Source: Ostrinia nubilalis
Taxonomy: Eukaryota > Arthropoda > Insecta > Lepidoptera > Crambidae
Direction: 5' to 3'
Assembly (NCBI RefSeq): GCF_963855985.1
Contig: NC_087119.1
Span: forward strand, 2,768,001 to 2,832,000
Length of the DNA stretch: 64,000 nucleotides
Numbering within the stretch: the first letter of the stretch is position 1; the number at the start of each line of letters is the position of its first letter. Made by a program: the position numbers and the translations under genes. The notes below the pieces were generated by a model. The model ran no database searches and was not told the DNA's origin. It saw only the letters and a program-made list of their open reading frames with translations. Positions 12,478 to 23,405 of this stretch are shown in pieces.

Positions 12478-15400
12478 CTGAAATTATACAAATTGACACG
12501 TTATTTTGCATCAAGAATCATTTTAATGTTGATAATCATCATTTTCTCAAAAATTTGTAATTGTATTATTTGAGTGTAGGTAATGCAAAGGGGCCATCCA
12601 TAAAGTACGTCACACGAATTTTATGATTTTTGACCCCTCCCCCGTCCTTGTCACAGGTGGTCACATTTCTGAAATCCCCCCCCCCCCCCTCCCCCTCCCT
12701 AGTGTGACGTCACATGTTTTGCAATTTCACATCGAATAATTATTAAATTAACAAAAAAATAGCAACAAACAGAAACAATAAAATCACGCGCGAGGTATGG
12801 TGCGTTTGGCGGCATTATAGGCCAGTAGAATTAGATTTTAAATCTGAAATAATACCTACAAAAGATTTTATTGATTTAATGGCTTCATTGGTTGCCCATT
12901 AAGACTCTCTTAGGTTTTCGACTTCGACGGAGTTGTGCTTAAGTGGTGGGGGTATTTTATAGTTTAATTTATATTTCAAATTACGCGATTAGTACCTCTA
13001 GCTATATTAGATTTTGAAATGTGATGTCACGAAACTTAGGACCCCTCCCACCCCTTGTCACACCAAGTCACATTTTGTCGACCCCCTCCCCCCATCTTTA
13101 CGTGTGACGTACTTTATGGATGACCCCAAAGAATTGATGATTGTCTTAGTAAAAATTATATGTTACAATCGACGTTGAAGTCAGTTTTCTTTACGTAGAT
13201 GTGTTAAAAATGTTTCCTGGCCTAGCATTAAGAAAATTACATTATGATCTAGCCAATCATGGAAAAATCAATAGAGCCTAATTGTTTCACATTAAGATTC
13301 ATCTTGGGATGATTTGCTTCATTTTTTATCACACGTATGACTCGTTTTATTTATGGATCTATTACAAACCATTTAAACTACATTCACAAGGTGGACCGAC
13401 AACATCGTAAAGGTAGCGGGGAAGCGCTGGATGCAGGCCACTACCAATCGATCAACATGGAAAGCATTAGGGGAGGCCTATGTTCAGCAGTGGACGTCCT
13501 ATGGCTGAAATGATGATGATGATGGTGAAACTACATTACCTACGGATAAATGCTTGAGCTTTGTTACATAGGTATACTTTCAGGATGTCATATAGCTTTA
13601 TTATTGGTTCTTAGTTTTTGTTTGTTTGATCACGTACCTTTCTCTTTCCAAACTATTTACCTAGCTTCATGTAAGTAAATAGGTACATAATAACACCCAA
13701 AATAATACCCAATTTTTTATATTTATGAGTGAAAAACTTCCTCAATGTAGGTTAATACATTGTTATGCAAAATTATTTCGTCTAACTAATTACTAAGAAT
13801 ATTTTATATGTATGTTACGGTCAAAGTGATAAATGTGAAAATTATGAATAATCGCCGGTTATTATGAATAATCACCGCTTATTATGAATAATCACCGCAT
13901 GATTTGGTAAATGTGATTAATATAAGGTCATTTATGTGTGTATAAAACTAAATAGGCGGCTTAGGGGTAGCCCAAGGGCCACCCCCGCCGCACCTTAACC
14001 TATTTTTAACTTTAAATCAAAACATTATGTTATAGGCATCATGGAAAAGTAATATTATGCAAGAAACATTCCAAACTTATTATGCCAAATTATATTAATA
14101 TATGATATCAAAACGTTCAAAAGTTTGGATGTACACGAGCACGTACACAAGATGTTGTTCTCTTTTATGAAATTAATGTTAGTACTAAGGTTGAATTATT
14201 AAATAATCACTGTTAAATGTGATTAATTTATCACTTTTACCGCGACTGTCGATAATTATTCATAATAACCGGTTATTATTAATAATTTTCAATTTATCAC
14301 TTAATGTGATAAATTGAAAACCGTAACATGTATACAGTTTTCTGCTCAGAATGTTTTGACTCTACAATGTGTCTTTTAAGTACCTAGGTCATTTTAACAT
14401 CCTTAATTACTTATCTACCGAAATTGAAAATCTCGTTTATTTTAAGTAAAATGAACATAGTTGAACATTATTGGGTTATCAAAATGTACATATTTTATTT
14501 AATTTAAGTTTTAGTGCTTAAACTTATTATACTCGTAAATACTCGTGTGCACTCTAATTTTAATATACAGAAAAATATTCTCAAACTGTTCTTAGTTATT
14601 TTACAATAACCCCAAGATGACGAAGCGATATATCTGCGTCTTTGAACGACCTTGCCACTCAAAATAAAAATATATACACGATATTCCGTCTGTCTGTACG
14701 TTCCTGCTCTAAACTGGGTCAACAATCGAGTTAGAAGCGAACTTCCAAAAATAATACGCGTTTGGGCCAAATGTACGCGTCCGCTGGACTGGCGCCAACA
14801 TCAATTGTTGGGAACTTTAAGATTACTGAAATCGTTAATATTTGAACCTGAACAAAGGAATGATAATTTACCTACTCTTCCGTAGTAAGTATAGTCTAAA
14901 CAGATAGTTTTGTAAACAAAGTAGAAATTACTTTTATAATTATAATTAAGTTGTAACCCTGTATCGGTGATACAGTAGACGAGTTGTGATGTATTTCATG
15001 AACTTGGTTTCCCGTGATTTTACTGTTGCCAATCTTCATTTTATTTCTTTCTAATATGAGCTTATTGAATTTTGATAATTAATTTTTAGAATTATTTTAA
15101 GTAGGTACCAGACCTACATAATGAGACCTATGTAGAATGACAACGCAGTTTTATTCGCTCTTTTTAAGTGCAGGCTCTTAAAATATATAGGTACTTCAGT
15201 CTAGCCATAATTTGAACAGACCACTTCATGACTGCAATACCTATGCTTAGTACAAGACTATTGATATACTTATATTTGACATCTTTCCATAAATTGTTAC
15301 TAAAATAGTAACTAATATTTTTTAGATGATCCTCAGGTAAAATTACACGAACCTGCTAACTTCTTGTCAGAATACAGGTCCTAGGTTTTGTTTGCTTAGT

Positions 15401-18400
15401 ACAATTAAAACTGGTGGATAAGTTGACAATAAATTAAGTACATATTCAATTCAGTGGTCTAAATCAAGTTCAGTACATTATAAACAACAAAACTTGTGTC
15501 ATTAAATTTAATACGCTATGTTGCATTCTTAATGACAACTTTATTTATATCTATTTACTTAAAACACTGCATTTCAGGTTTAAAATGGACGTGCTTGTGG
15601 AATGATACCATTGTCATTTATCAAGGCATATCAAAATGCCTGGACAATATTATTAAAATCGAAATTTCGAAAATTTATAACTTTTGTTTAGTTGTGAATG
15701 TGTCTGATATAGAAATGAAGAAAGATACTCACATCGTCTGTCCGGTCGTGAGGTTCCTCCCATAGCTCCGAGGGCGGTATTTCACTGAAATCGTTGAAGG
15801 ACGAGTGCTTCATGTCCTTTTTCCCAAACTTCTTTTTCCTCCTCGGAGGCATTGGCAGCGTCTGAGACTGTATAGGCACATTCTCAGGGTACTCGATGAC
15901 GTCATCGTTCGCGTATTCATGAATTGAATGCAAATCTGCTGGTGGAGGGAACACCATCCTGTCCAACGTGTCCTCTTCGATCCTGTGGTCATCAACTTCG
16001 TGAGAAAACATCTGGTCGTCATGCTGATCTTCAGTCAACCCTAAATCCACTTCACTAAACTGGATGCTGGCGTTAACACTGTCATCTATGTACTTTATGG
16101 ATTCGGTCTCCTTTTTCTTTCTTTTAGCTCGGGACGGCCTCACTGGCGGGAATGTATAGTAACCGTCATCTTTATCGTTCAAATCTTCCGTTGAATATCT
16201 CATCTGGTCGTTTTCATCCACCATAAGCTCTGGATCGGCCTCCGGCTCATTGTCGTACACGTGTTCATGTTCGTTGTTCACCCCGGTATTGCTCCCCATC
16301 ATTGCGAGGACATTCTTCGGGATTTTAAAAGCTTGTCGTATTTCATCGCTCAAGTATTCTCTTACCTGAATATTTTCGCGAGAAATTCCTCTCGGTCGTA
16401 CAAAAAATTCGTCGTTATCAATTTCGTTTATAACATGGCTGTATTCTTGGTTAGACGGTGAAATGTTCGGTATGGATGATGATGAAATGTTACGATTTTC
16501 GTTGAAATCTGAAGGCTCAGGCTCCTCATCTAGGTATTCTGTGTCCATTTTATCGAAATCGTATGTTGTTTCAAATTGCTTCCTCGGTTGAACTTCACTG
16601 GCTAGGTTTTCGTCATCGTGGTCAATGTTACCATATTCTCGTGGTTGCTCTGGACTATCAGGAATATAAGAAGAAGGCTCCTCTTTAGATTTCTTCATTC
16701 GTGTAAATGTGAATGTTGGAGGTGGAGTGTCATCTCTGTTCAATGTAGGTGATGATGAGGTTTTTTGAATTTCGGCTTTCTTTTTTCGGTTAAATAATCT
16801 TGGGAAAGTTTTCGCTTCAAAATCTACAGTGGCTACATTTTGTGAGTTACTACTTAATTCAGTTGTATCAGTATCTACCTTGTATTCCTTTTTTCGACCT
16901 AAGCTGGGAAAATTAATTTTTGGTCTCTCTGGCATCTTGAACTTAGGAAGATCAGGAACATTAAATTTAGGTCTATCTGGCAAAGTAAACTTTTTTCGGT
17001 CTTTGATTGTTAATTTTTCAGATATATTAATTTTCTTGAATTTCGGTCGATCTGGAAGACTAAACTTCCTTCTGTCTGGAAGAGTGAATTTTGGTCTATC
17101 TGGGAGTGATATTTTAGGGCGCTCTGGCATTTTGAATTTCGGCCGATCTGGAAAATTAATTCTTGCTTTCTCCGGCATTGAAAATTGTTTTGATTTTATG
17201 CTTTGCAATTTAGTTTTCAGTTTATCTGCTTGTGATTTTAATTTTCCAGTTCCTTCTTTGATTCGTTGTTGAATTTTGCTTTCAGTAGTTTCGTTATTTT
17301 TCGATCGGCTGTCACGTTTGAGAGGCAAATTTTCCAATGCAGATGAATCCACTTGACTCGTGCTCACTTCGCATTCGGTTCTTGATACTGTTGATGGTGT
17401 ATTTACGAAATAACGATCCTCAATATCTTTTTGCAGTGCCTCAGCACTAAGGATTTCGTCGTTTCTGATATCATGTATGTTTTCTTTTTCTTCGGGTTGC
17501 TCTTCCTCATCAGACGCATGCTGTAAATATTTCCGTTCTAAAGACGTTGTGCTTGACAGCTCGTCATCAGTTTTAACCAACGCCGGTTTTTCATCTACGC
17601 TAGGTGCGGTATATACCATATTGGGTTTCTCGATGATTTCATATTCGTGATCACTGAAAAGATACAGTTAAAATTATAATTTGAGCATTAAGTATTATTA
17701 TACTCAGCGGAACATTACGTAAAAACTTTCGCATAGTATGCATAGTACAAATTATAGAGCTTAAAAATAAGTTCGCATGGCATTATTTTGAAAAGGGGAC
17801 AACAGAGAAAACTAGAGCGTATTGCAAAAATTTTGATTCGTTGCAGAACATTTGAGTTATATTTAACTACAGCACACGTTGTTCAAGTCACAATTAGGCC
17901 AAGCGGCGCTCGTTTTAGATACAGCAGCGGCCGGGCGAAAGACGCAACGGTTTCGAATTTATTTCGTGACTCGTAATTTCAGTCATAAAATGTCAACAAA
18001 ATCATCAAAAACGAAAGCTGGCGGTATTCTACTTACCTCTCATACGAAATTAAATTGCTAGCTCGCGACGTTGGTCGTGTGCCCACTGGATTTACTCTTT
18101 CCGGTAAAAGCGAATCACATTGAAAAAATTGACACGCACAACGAACGTCCGGTGTATATAATTGCACGCTGCCTTCCCTGGTCGGCCGCACCGGCTTCTC
18201 TAAGGGGGTTCCACCTTCGGATGTCCATCGCCGGAGCTTACTCATAACTACTCGCTACCGAAAGGAATTCCGGATCCAGGGCATACTTAGCGGATACCCC
18301 GTAAACTATCGAGCCAAACGGACATTAGCACGCAGACAATGAGTCATTAAACGTGTTTGTGAAAGCCGGACGGTAAATGAACTAATCACCAGCGTGAAAG

Positions 18401-19925
18401 CAGCCGCGAACACTGATGACAATTTTAAAGAGCTTGCCCAATGTGCAGGAAGACGGCTCGGCCGGTGCTATATTTATCAAACAGTCAGAAGCTAGCGCGT
18501 TCGCTTTGCATGTGTTGAAACACTTATTATGTCATAGTTACGTATGATATAGTTACAACAATAAATACATGATTTAATTAAATTATTAAAATAGAAAGGT
18601 ATGCATTACCTGCTGGGTTTAGACCATTCTCTTTCAAAGACGACGTCATTTCTGTTCTCCTTGTTTCCCAGTGGGCTGGGACTGGGTGAGGACTCTATTG
18701 GGATGGTGTTGGTTTGTTCGATGGTTACTTCTATATCTTCATCAATTATTTCGGTGATTGTTATATTTGGCGAGTCATTTTTAGGTCTAGTTTCCTCTAA
18801 CTGGTTCTGAAATATTTCATCTACATTTGGCTCTTCTGGGTCCATTTCCTCGTCTAATAACACTGCCTCGTTGTTGGTATTATCTTTTTTGTGTAATTTC
18901 TCCATTATATGCTCCTCAGGTTTCAGTGATGTTGTATCGTCTGCCACTAAGCTCGGATCATAGGAAGACACTGACTTTTTCTCAGATATGCTTTCATTCT
19001 CCTTGTTACTTTTGCCATCATCTTCTCTGTCAAAGTTGCGTTCTTCTACATTTGGAGAAAACTGAAGAGATTTTTCAGGCTCTGCGTGTTTTGATTCCTC
19101 AATATCTTCGTAAATATGTTCTTTCTTTTTTCTAGGAGGAGGTGTATCGACACTCATAGTCTTACTCATTTCATCAGAATCTCCTAACTTAATCGCACTG
19201 AATTTTTGTCTTCTTACTGCACCCGGAGAAGACCTAAGCTGTCTTATTTCTTGACCATCTTCTTGATTTTTCTTTCGCTTAGCTACTGGTGACTTTTCAC
19301 TATCCATCTTTTCTAACTTATGTAATGTCTTGTCGGCCAAATGTTTTATTTTGTTTACTAATGGATGACAACATTTTGTTTTTTCCCGTACCTCTGTCAC
19401 TCCTATGCTGTATTGTTGTTCCGGCACTCGACGTTTTAAAATACCTTTAGGAGAAACGTTTTTAGGCATTTCTATCGGTGTTGCTAAATGTGTTTGCGTT
19501 GTACTCGGTTGGTTGTCAGGGCTCTTAACCATGTATGCTTTCACTGCCTGGTTGATGTTATCTTCCTCTGAATCCAAAGACACTTCTTTTGAAAAATTTG
19601 GTATATGTACTCCCTCATCTTCTCCTTCTTCGCCATGTTTCCTGCTGCTTCCTGGAGAGGAGTCCAGGTTAAGGATGCGCTGGACATCTCTGTCAACAGG
19701 AGAATGTGTCCTTGACTTTGAAACTTCGCGAGACATGCTTCTTCTCGGTGTGGTCTCTCTGATGATGTCCTCCGCCGTGATTTCTCCCTCCAGAGGTGTT
19801 TTCAGCAGGTGGGTCCAAGGATATGCTCCCACTTCACGAGCTCTCCGCAAATCTTCCCATTGATAGGTTTTAATTGGCACCGGTGGGATACTTTTCTCTT
19901 TATCTGGCGAAAATTCAGATTCCAT
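10324..19925 (-). CDS. Gene 2: large disordered tail-anchored protein with octapeptide repeats (whole gene)
   Basis: Three coding exons (19925-18610, 17653-15733, 12477-10324) join with matching phases (2/2 then 0/0) and total 5391 nt, i.e. 1796 residues plus stop. The protein is mostly disordered and charged. Residues 1-25 include KTYQWEDLRRARE; residues about 596-691 hold nine octapeptide repeats; residues about 1477-1551 form a regular L-x-V alternating segment; residues 1758-1776 (MALVIFLVLIAGLIMFGLS) are a single membrane segment followed by only 20 residues ending NPPDGKP. There is no signal peptide, so tail-anchored insertion with the N-terminus in the cytosol is inferred. Ser/Pro/Lys/Glu-rich linkers and polyproline (PPPPPRP) suggest a scaffold or cytoskeletal linker. 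I do not recognise a named family. An alternative start exon is at 18037-18245. Confidence 0.85.
12591..13126. mobile_element. 536-bp MITE with CAAAG target duplication
   Basis: Left end GGGCCATCCATAAAGTACGT (continuing CACAC) matches the inverse of the right end at 13102-13126 with one mismatch (C/T). The 5-base CAAAG is present on both sides (12586-12590 and 13127-13131). The ends are followed by C-rich stretches on both sides (for example C-runs at 12668-12695 and 13081-13093), giving a long imperfect palindrome. No ORF, so non-autonomous. Related ends are common in insect genomes. Confidence 0.75.
13392..13525 (+). mobile_element. RTE-type LINE 3' tail fragment
   Basis: Reads as the last codons of an RTE-like reverse transcriptase (GGTGGACCGACAACATCGTA to CAGCAGTGGACGTCCTATGG, then the stop TGA), followed by (ATGATG)n. 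The same 3' end occurs at 53820-54096 and 61055-61367. RTE elements typically end in short tandem repeats rather than poly(A). Confidence 0.7.
13813..14328. mobile_element. 516-bp MITE, TGTTACGG ends, TGTA duplication
   Basis: Starts TGTTACGGT and ends ACCGTAACA... on the opposite strand (CCGTAACA at 14321-14328), flanked by TGTA on both sides (13809-13812, 14329-14332). A 19-base unit (TATTATGAATAATCACCGC) is repeated about three times near the left end (13846-13899). A shorter relative lies at 21714-21906. No ORF. Confidence 0.75.
15733..17653 (-). CDS. Gene 2 exon 2, octapeptide-repeat region
   Basis: Acceptor TTTTCAG (ending 17654) and donor GAT|GTGAGT (15733) frame 1921 nt. The split serine codon AG|T joins it to either exon 1 or the alternative start exon. 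It encodes residues 439-1079. A predicted helix (about residues 564-596, KIQQRIKEGTGKLKSQADKL) leads into the repeats: units such as FKMPERPK, ISLPDRPK, FTLPDRRK, FSLPDRPK, FNVPDLPK follow head to tail, interrupted once by a degenerate unit (KKINISEKLTIKDRKK). The rest is acidic and disordered with two basic RKKK motifs. Confidence 0.9.
18037..18245 (-). CDS. Gene 2 alternative first coding exon
   Basis: An ATG at 18245, preceded by an in-frame stop (TAG at 18257-18255), opens 69 codons plus two bases and stops exactly at a strong donor, GAGAG|GTAAGT (18037/18036). Its phase (2, ending AG) is identical to that of exon 1, so it splices in frame to the exon at 17653. The peptide starts MSKLRRWTSEGGTPLEKP and ends TSRASNLISYE. 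It lies in the intron between exon 1 and exon 2, in locally GC-richer DNA with an initiator-like ATCAGTG at 18417-18411. It would give an isoform of about 1427 residues lacking residues 1-438. It could also be an internal cassette exon, but no good acceptor was found. Confidence 0.6.
18246..18609 (-). promoter_or_regulatory. Likely internal promoter region of gene 2
   Basis: DNA directly upstream of the alternative start exon is GC-richer than its neighbours. On the minus strand it carries a TATA-like GATAAATATAG (about 18477-18467) and a TCAGTG initiator (18416-18411); their spacing (about 55 bases) is not canonical, so they may not act together. The first part (18609 leftwards) begins with the exon 1 donor CAG|GTAATG. 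Confidence 0.35.
18610..19925 (-). CDS. Gene 2 exon 1 (N-terminal 438 residues)
   Basis: ATG at 19925 is the first methionine after an in-frame stop (19958-19956). The exon ends at CAG|GTAATG (18610/18609), phase 2. The N-terminus MESEFSPDKEKSIPPVPIK is followed by a Trp-rich conserved-looking stretch (YQWEDLRRAREVGAYPWTH, residues about 22-40), which is the best query for finding homologues. The remainder is acidic, Ser/Pro-rich and disordered with several basic RRK/KRKK motifs and many SP sites (possible proline-directed phosphorylation). Confidence 0.88.
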
Positions 19926-20220
19926 ATGTTTAATTATTGAAACAATATTACAAAACTATCTAAAGAACATTAAAATTTGTTTTGTTCAGCATCAATGCAA
20001 TTGGTGATGTGTTTATAATGTTTTAATGATTATATCCCACACGGACCCACCGAATTGATCACTTTTTCACCGTTATACTAAGAACACAACATTTCGTTTC
20101 AGTGTGAGCATCAGTGACTGAAAACACGGTGTATTTGCGTGGGCTTGTGTGGAAATAGGTGTGAATAAGTTGTGTACTATGATCACTGTGTGGATTATTT
20201 TGGACTAGTAGTGGCTTTAC

Positions 20221-20401
20221 CTTGAGTCGCTCGGACCACCTTGTGCCGGGATTCCTCGGCTGACCATTCCTGATGTTTATTGTTTATCCACTCAGAGTAC
20301 ACAAGACGCCGTTTTTTTTTTGTTTTTATATTATTAAATGATCTGTGATCGGTACAAAATCTCCGTTCAACTGGCTGCTCGCCGTGATCCGAGCAAGCGC
20401 G
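20221..20401 (-). other. Possible 5' noncoding exon of gene 2
   Basis: Bounded on the minus strand by an acceptor (TCTTATATTTAG ending 20402) and a donor (CAAG|GTAAAG at 20221/20220). One frame is open throughout (includes RRLVYSEWINNKHQEW) but has no ATG, and joining to the 19959 acceptor runs into a stop before the gene 2 ATG, so it is more likely leader than coding. Confidence 0.3.
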
Positions 20402-20577
20402 CTAAATATAAGATTGAGCATGAATTTATTTTTGGTGAGTATTTCGCGTCATAGGTGGTCGCATCGGTCAGATTGAAGCGATTGTACAGTTAGTGCCGAT
20501 GGAAAGTCGATGGTATGGTTTAATGCAATAGTAATTAAGCAATTGTTATAAAACAGGAGTAAAATTTTCCGACTCAC

Positions 20578-20640
20578 CTGTCTGTTGAATGGCGTCCAAT
20601 TCACTGCGACCAAAGTCCCAACGTCACTGTCTTGTGCGTG
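20578..20640 (-). other. Possible 5' noncoding exon of gene 2
   Basis: A near-consensus donor ACAG|GTGAGT at 20578/20577 could join to the acceptor TTCTTTAG at 19960, just upstream of the gene 2 ATG. The 5' limit is not certain; CAAGACAG near 20623 could be an acceptor. Confidence 0.35.
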
Positions 20641-20752
20641 ACTTTTTCATTAACAAACCAAAGGTATTTATGTAATCGTTATGAGACGTGTTCAAAACTG
20701 TGTTTGTTTGAATCGTTACTTTACAATTTACATTTGAACTAAATTTACTTAC

Positions 20753-20887
20753 CTTCGTTGATAAAATTTTGTTAACAAAAGTCTACTAACGTTATTCTCA
20801 CTGTTATTGTATGTAGGTCCGGCAGATCGCACAATAGAATTGGCATTCAGCAAAATACACTAGGCATCCGTTTGAGTTTATCTCACT
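20753..20887 (-). other. Possible first noncoding exon and initiator of gene 2
   Basis: A perfect arthropod initiator TCAGTG (20889-20884, A at 20887) is followed 134 bases later by a strong donor, GAAG|GTAAGT (20753/20752). No TATA box is evident 30 bases upstream. The stretch is a reasonable transcription start exon for the long isoform. Confidence 0.4.
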
Positions 20888-21713
20888 GAATGGTACCAAG
20901 TAAAATCATAAAGGACATATCAGATCAGATCGAGTTAAGGTACAGACAGACAGGTAACAGATTCTTATCTGATATATTGTTTATAGTATTCATAAATCAT
21001 TATTGGCAGTTGGCAAAGATAAGTATGCTGCCACAGCTAGTAGGTACACAATCATTTGATTATTTTTATTATATTATAGGTATCTTCCATTAATTGTACC
21101 TGTGTAATGTTAGCTGAAGTTTTTGAGAGCAGATAAGGTACCTTACACACCGGCACATTTACCGGAACATCAAAAATCAAGATAAATAAATTATAATATG
21201 ACTATTTTTTATGATTAATTCCATATTAACATAAACAGTTCCAAGTAATTTTTATTGAAAACATTAAAATAGAACGACAAAATATAATAAATTGCATTGA
21301 ACCACCGCAGTAGGTATGTTAGTCAGTACAGAGTATACTTCATTTCAAAATAAGACTGAATGTAACGTTCTTCTTTTTGCTCCCCATATTAATATTACTT
21401 TAGCTGTCCATTAATCTGGTTTACGAGAACTCTGCCCTCATCAGTGAAGGGAACATGTCTTCTCATCTTCAATCTTTCAAGACTCAATCTCAATGTTCAC
21501 GTGCATAATACAAACTTCTTAAAATCTCGTGTGAATTTCTGGCTTGCACAGCAGTTAACTGTGTCATCCCGTTGTGAAGTATACCCTGTTTCTGCCTTGA
21601 CTCCTCCTCAGAAGAGAATTGGTCAATCTTGAATGATGGCGTTAAGAGCTAGTGAATCTTTAAAAAAAATCAAAGTTTACAACAGCTCTATTTAAAATGC
21701 AGTCTAGTGTCTA

Positions 21714-21906
21714 TGTTACGGTAAATATAAATGAGCCTTTGTTCTCTTTTATGATATTATTATTTGTTAGTACTAAGGTTACATTATGAAATAATCACTG
21801 ATAAATTAATGTGATTAATTTATTACTTTTACCTCGAATGTCGGTAATTATTCATAATAACCGGTAATTAGTAATAGTTTTCACATTTATCACATTTACC
21901 GTAACA
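21714..21906. mobile_element. 193-bp MITE, TGTTACGG ends, TCTA duplication
   Basis: Same family as 13813-14328: starts TGTTACGGTAAAT, ends ATTTACCGTAACA, flanked by TCTA on both sides (21710-21713, 21907-21910). It shares internal blocks with the longer copy (GTTCTCTTTTATGA, GTTAGTACTAAGGTT, ATTCATAATAACCGG), so it is an internally deleted derivative. Confidence 0.75.
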
Positions 21907-23336
21907 TCTACACACAAAACCCGCTGACTTGCCGACATGTCATGACATGTTGTCAAAAGTCATGGAAAGTACAAGTCGTCGATATTATTCTTTTGAAATA
22001 AAGCCACCTACTTACACCAAGACAATATGCTATCAGCGGGCTCAGTGCATAGAATTCCTTAAATCATAGAGCCAACAAAACTGTTGGCGGAGTAATAAAA
22101 CAAATGAATAAAAAACTGACATTATTTTTATTCTAATTCTTAATTAAAATTAAATAGGCGGTAACCAGCCAGTTGCTACTAATTAAAATGTTAATTCACA
22201 CTTTTTTGTGTTTCACTAAATGTAAGTGTGCCGATGTGTACTGCCTGTACCAATTTCACCAATTTTTTGTCTTTTGTAACTGATATTGTCATCTCAGTAC
22301 AAGTAGAGTTGTTGCATTCATAGAATAATACTCTATGTCCTTTATGTATGTAGGAATTGTGCAGGCGACAGCATATCAGTTTATATCATTATTTTAATTA
22401 TATTTTGATGCGACATAGCACTTTATACTTAATACAAAAGACGCTAAAGAAATAATTAGATTGATGTGCAACCGCCAGTACCTACAGTTGGGTGGAAGAA
22501 GGGTGTAAGTGAAACCAAGTGTTTTTTTACATGATTTATAATCAATTATTTGATTGATGTTCCTTGAAGCTTTACGACAAAGCATGGCAAATAGCTACTA
22601 GATATGCCCAAAATGAGATGTAGCAAATGTATGTTATCAATGTGAAAGATCAAAGTATTTTTTTCTAAATCGGCATAAAATACATTACATAGGTACATCA
22701 AATATTAGAAATGCTAATTTTTAAATGAAAACATGTCATCATCATAGTTTTTAGTACATAATTACATATGCTCTTTCTTTCATCAGGCTCATCACCTTGT
22801 ATAGGTTACAGAATTTCGAAAATTTAACTTGAAAATAGAATTAACTTGGACCATAAAGAAAATATTGATAACCGTTGTTTTTAGATAAAAGTTAAATCAG
22901 CTGGAACATACTCGTAAATACCATGTACCTATAATATTGAAGGGTAGCCATCCCCACCCTTCAACTGAATTGAAATAATTATCATCAGTGCTATAAGAAA
23001 AATGGCTTACTATAAATCATATAATAGAAAATAAAAGATTTTCGTAAATACGTGTTAAGAAACATGCCAGCAAGTTAGTCATAGCTATTTTTCTGCTGAC
23101 CCACTTCAGCTTCGTGAGGGCGTTATATGCGTATTTCAGAGAAACATTAATTATACCTAGAGCCATAATAATTATATTTGCCGATAAATATTAAACATAT
23201 TTCGATTACAATTTTCGATTAGTTCTCCAATAGGTATTCATTTATTGGGTGCCTTTTTTGGTCATCCACAGCTACTAGATTATATTCGTTTAATAATTTA
23301 TTAATTTTATTGAATATTTTCATGATTATAATGCTT

Positions 23337-23405
23337 GACGGCCTGTCTGGGTAGTGACTTGGTGAGTCACCTCATGTAGAGTATACATGTTCGAGTCCTG
23401 ATCGT
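23337..23405 (+). repeat. tRNA-like (SINE-type) fragment
   Basis: GCCTGTCTGGGTAGTGAC resembles a pol III A-box region and TGTTCGAGTCCTG a B-box (GGTTCGANTCC), about 45 bases apart. No full cloverleaf folds and there is no acceptor stem pairing, so this is a SINE-like remnant rather than a tRNA gene. Confidence 0.35.

Larger units (their letters stand above)
12478..15732 (-). other. Gene 2 intron 2 (3.3 kb)
   Basis: Donor GAT|GTGAGT at 15733/15732 and acceptor TTTCAG at 12478 keep phase 0. The intron contains three separate transposon remnants (12591-13126, 13392-13525, 13813-14328). I see nothing else functional; short open frames at 14504-14885 are not supported by splice context. Confidence 0.8.

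Noticed and set aside
13846..13899. CRISPR-like array
   Set aside because: The short repeated units have no unique spacers and sit in a MITE of a eukaryotic genome.
20338..20457. 38-codon plus-strand ATG frame with a GTGAGT donor (MICDRYKISVQLAARRDPSK...)
   Set aside because: It overlaps the presumed minus-strand leader exon of gene 2, has no downstream partner exon and is short enough to be chance.
23337..23405. Functional tRNA gene
   Set aside because: A- and B-box-like motifs are present but no cloverleaf can be drawn.
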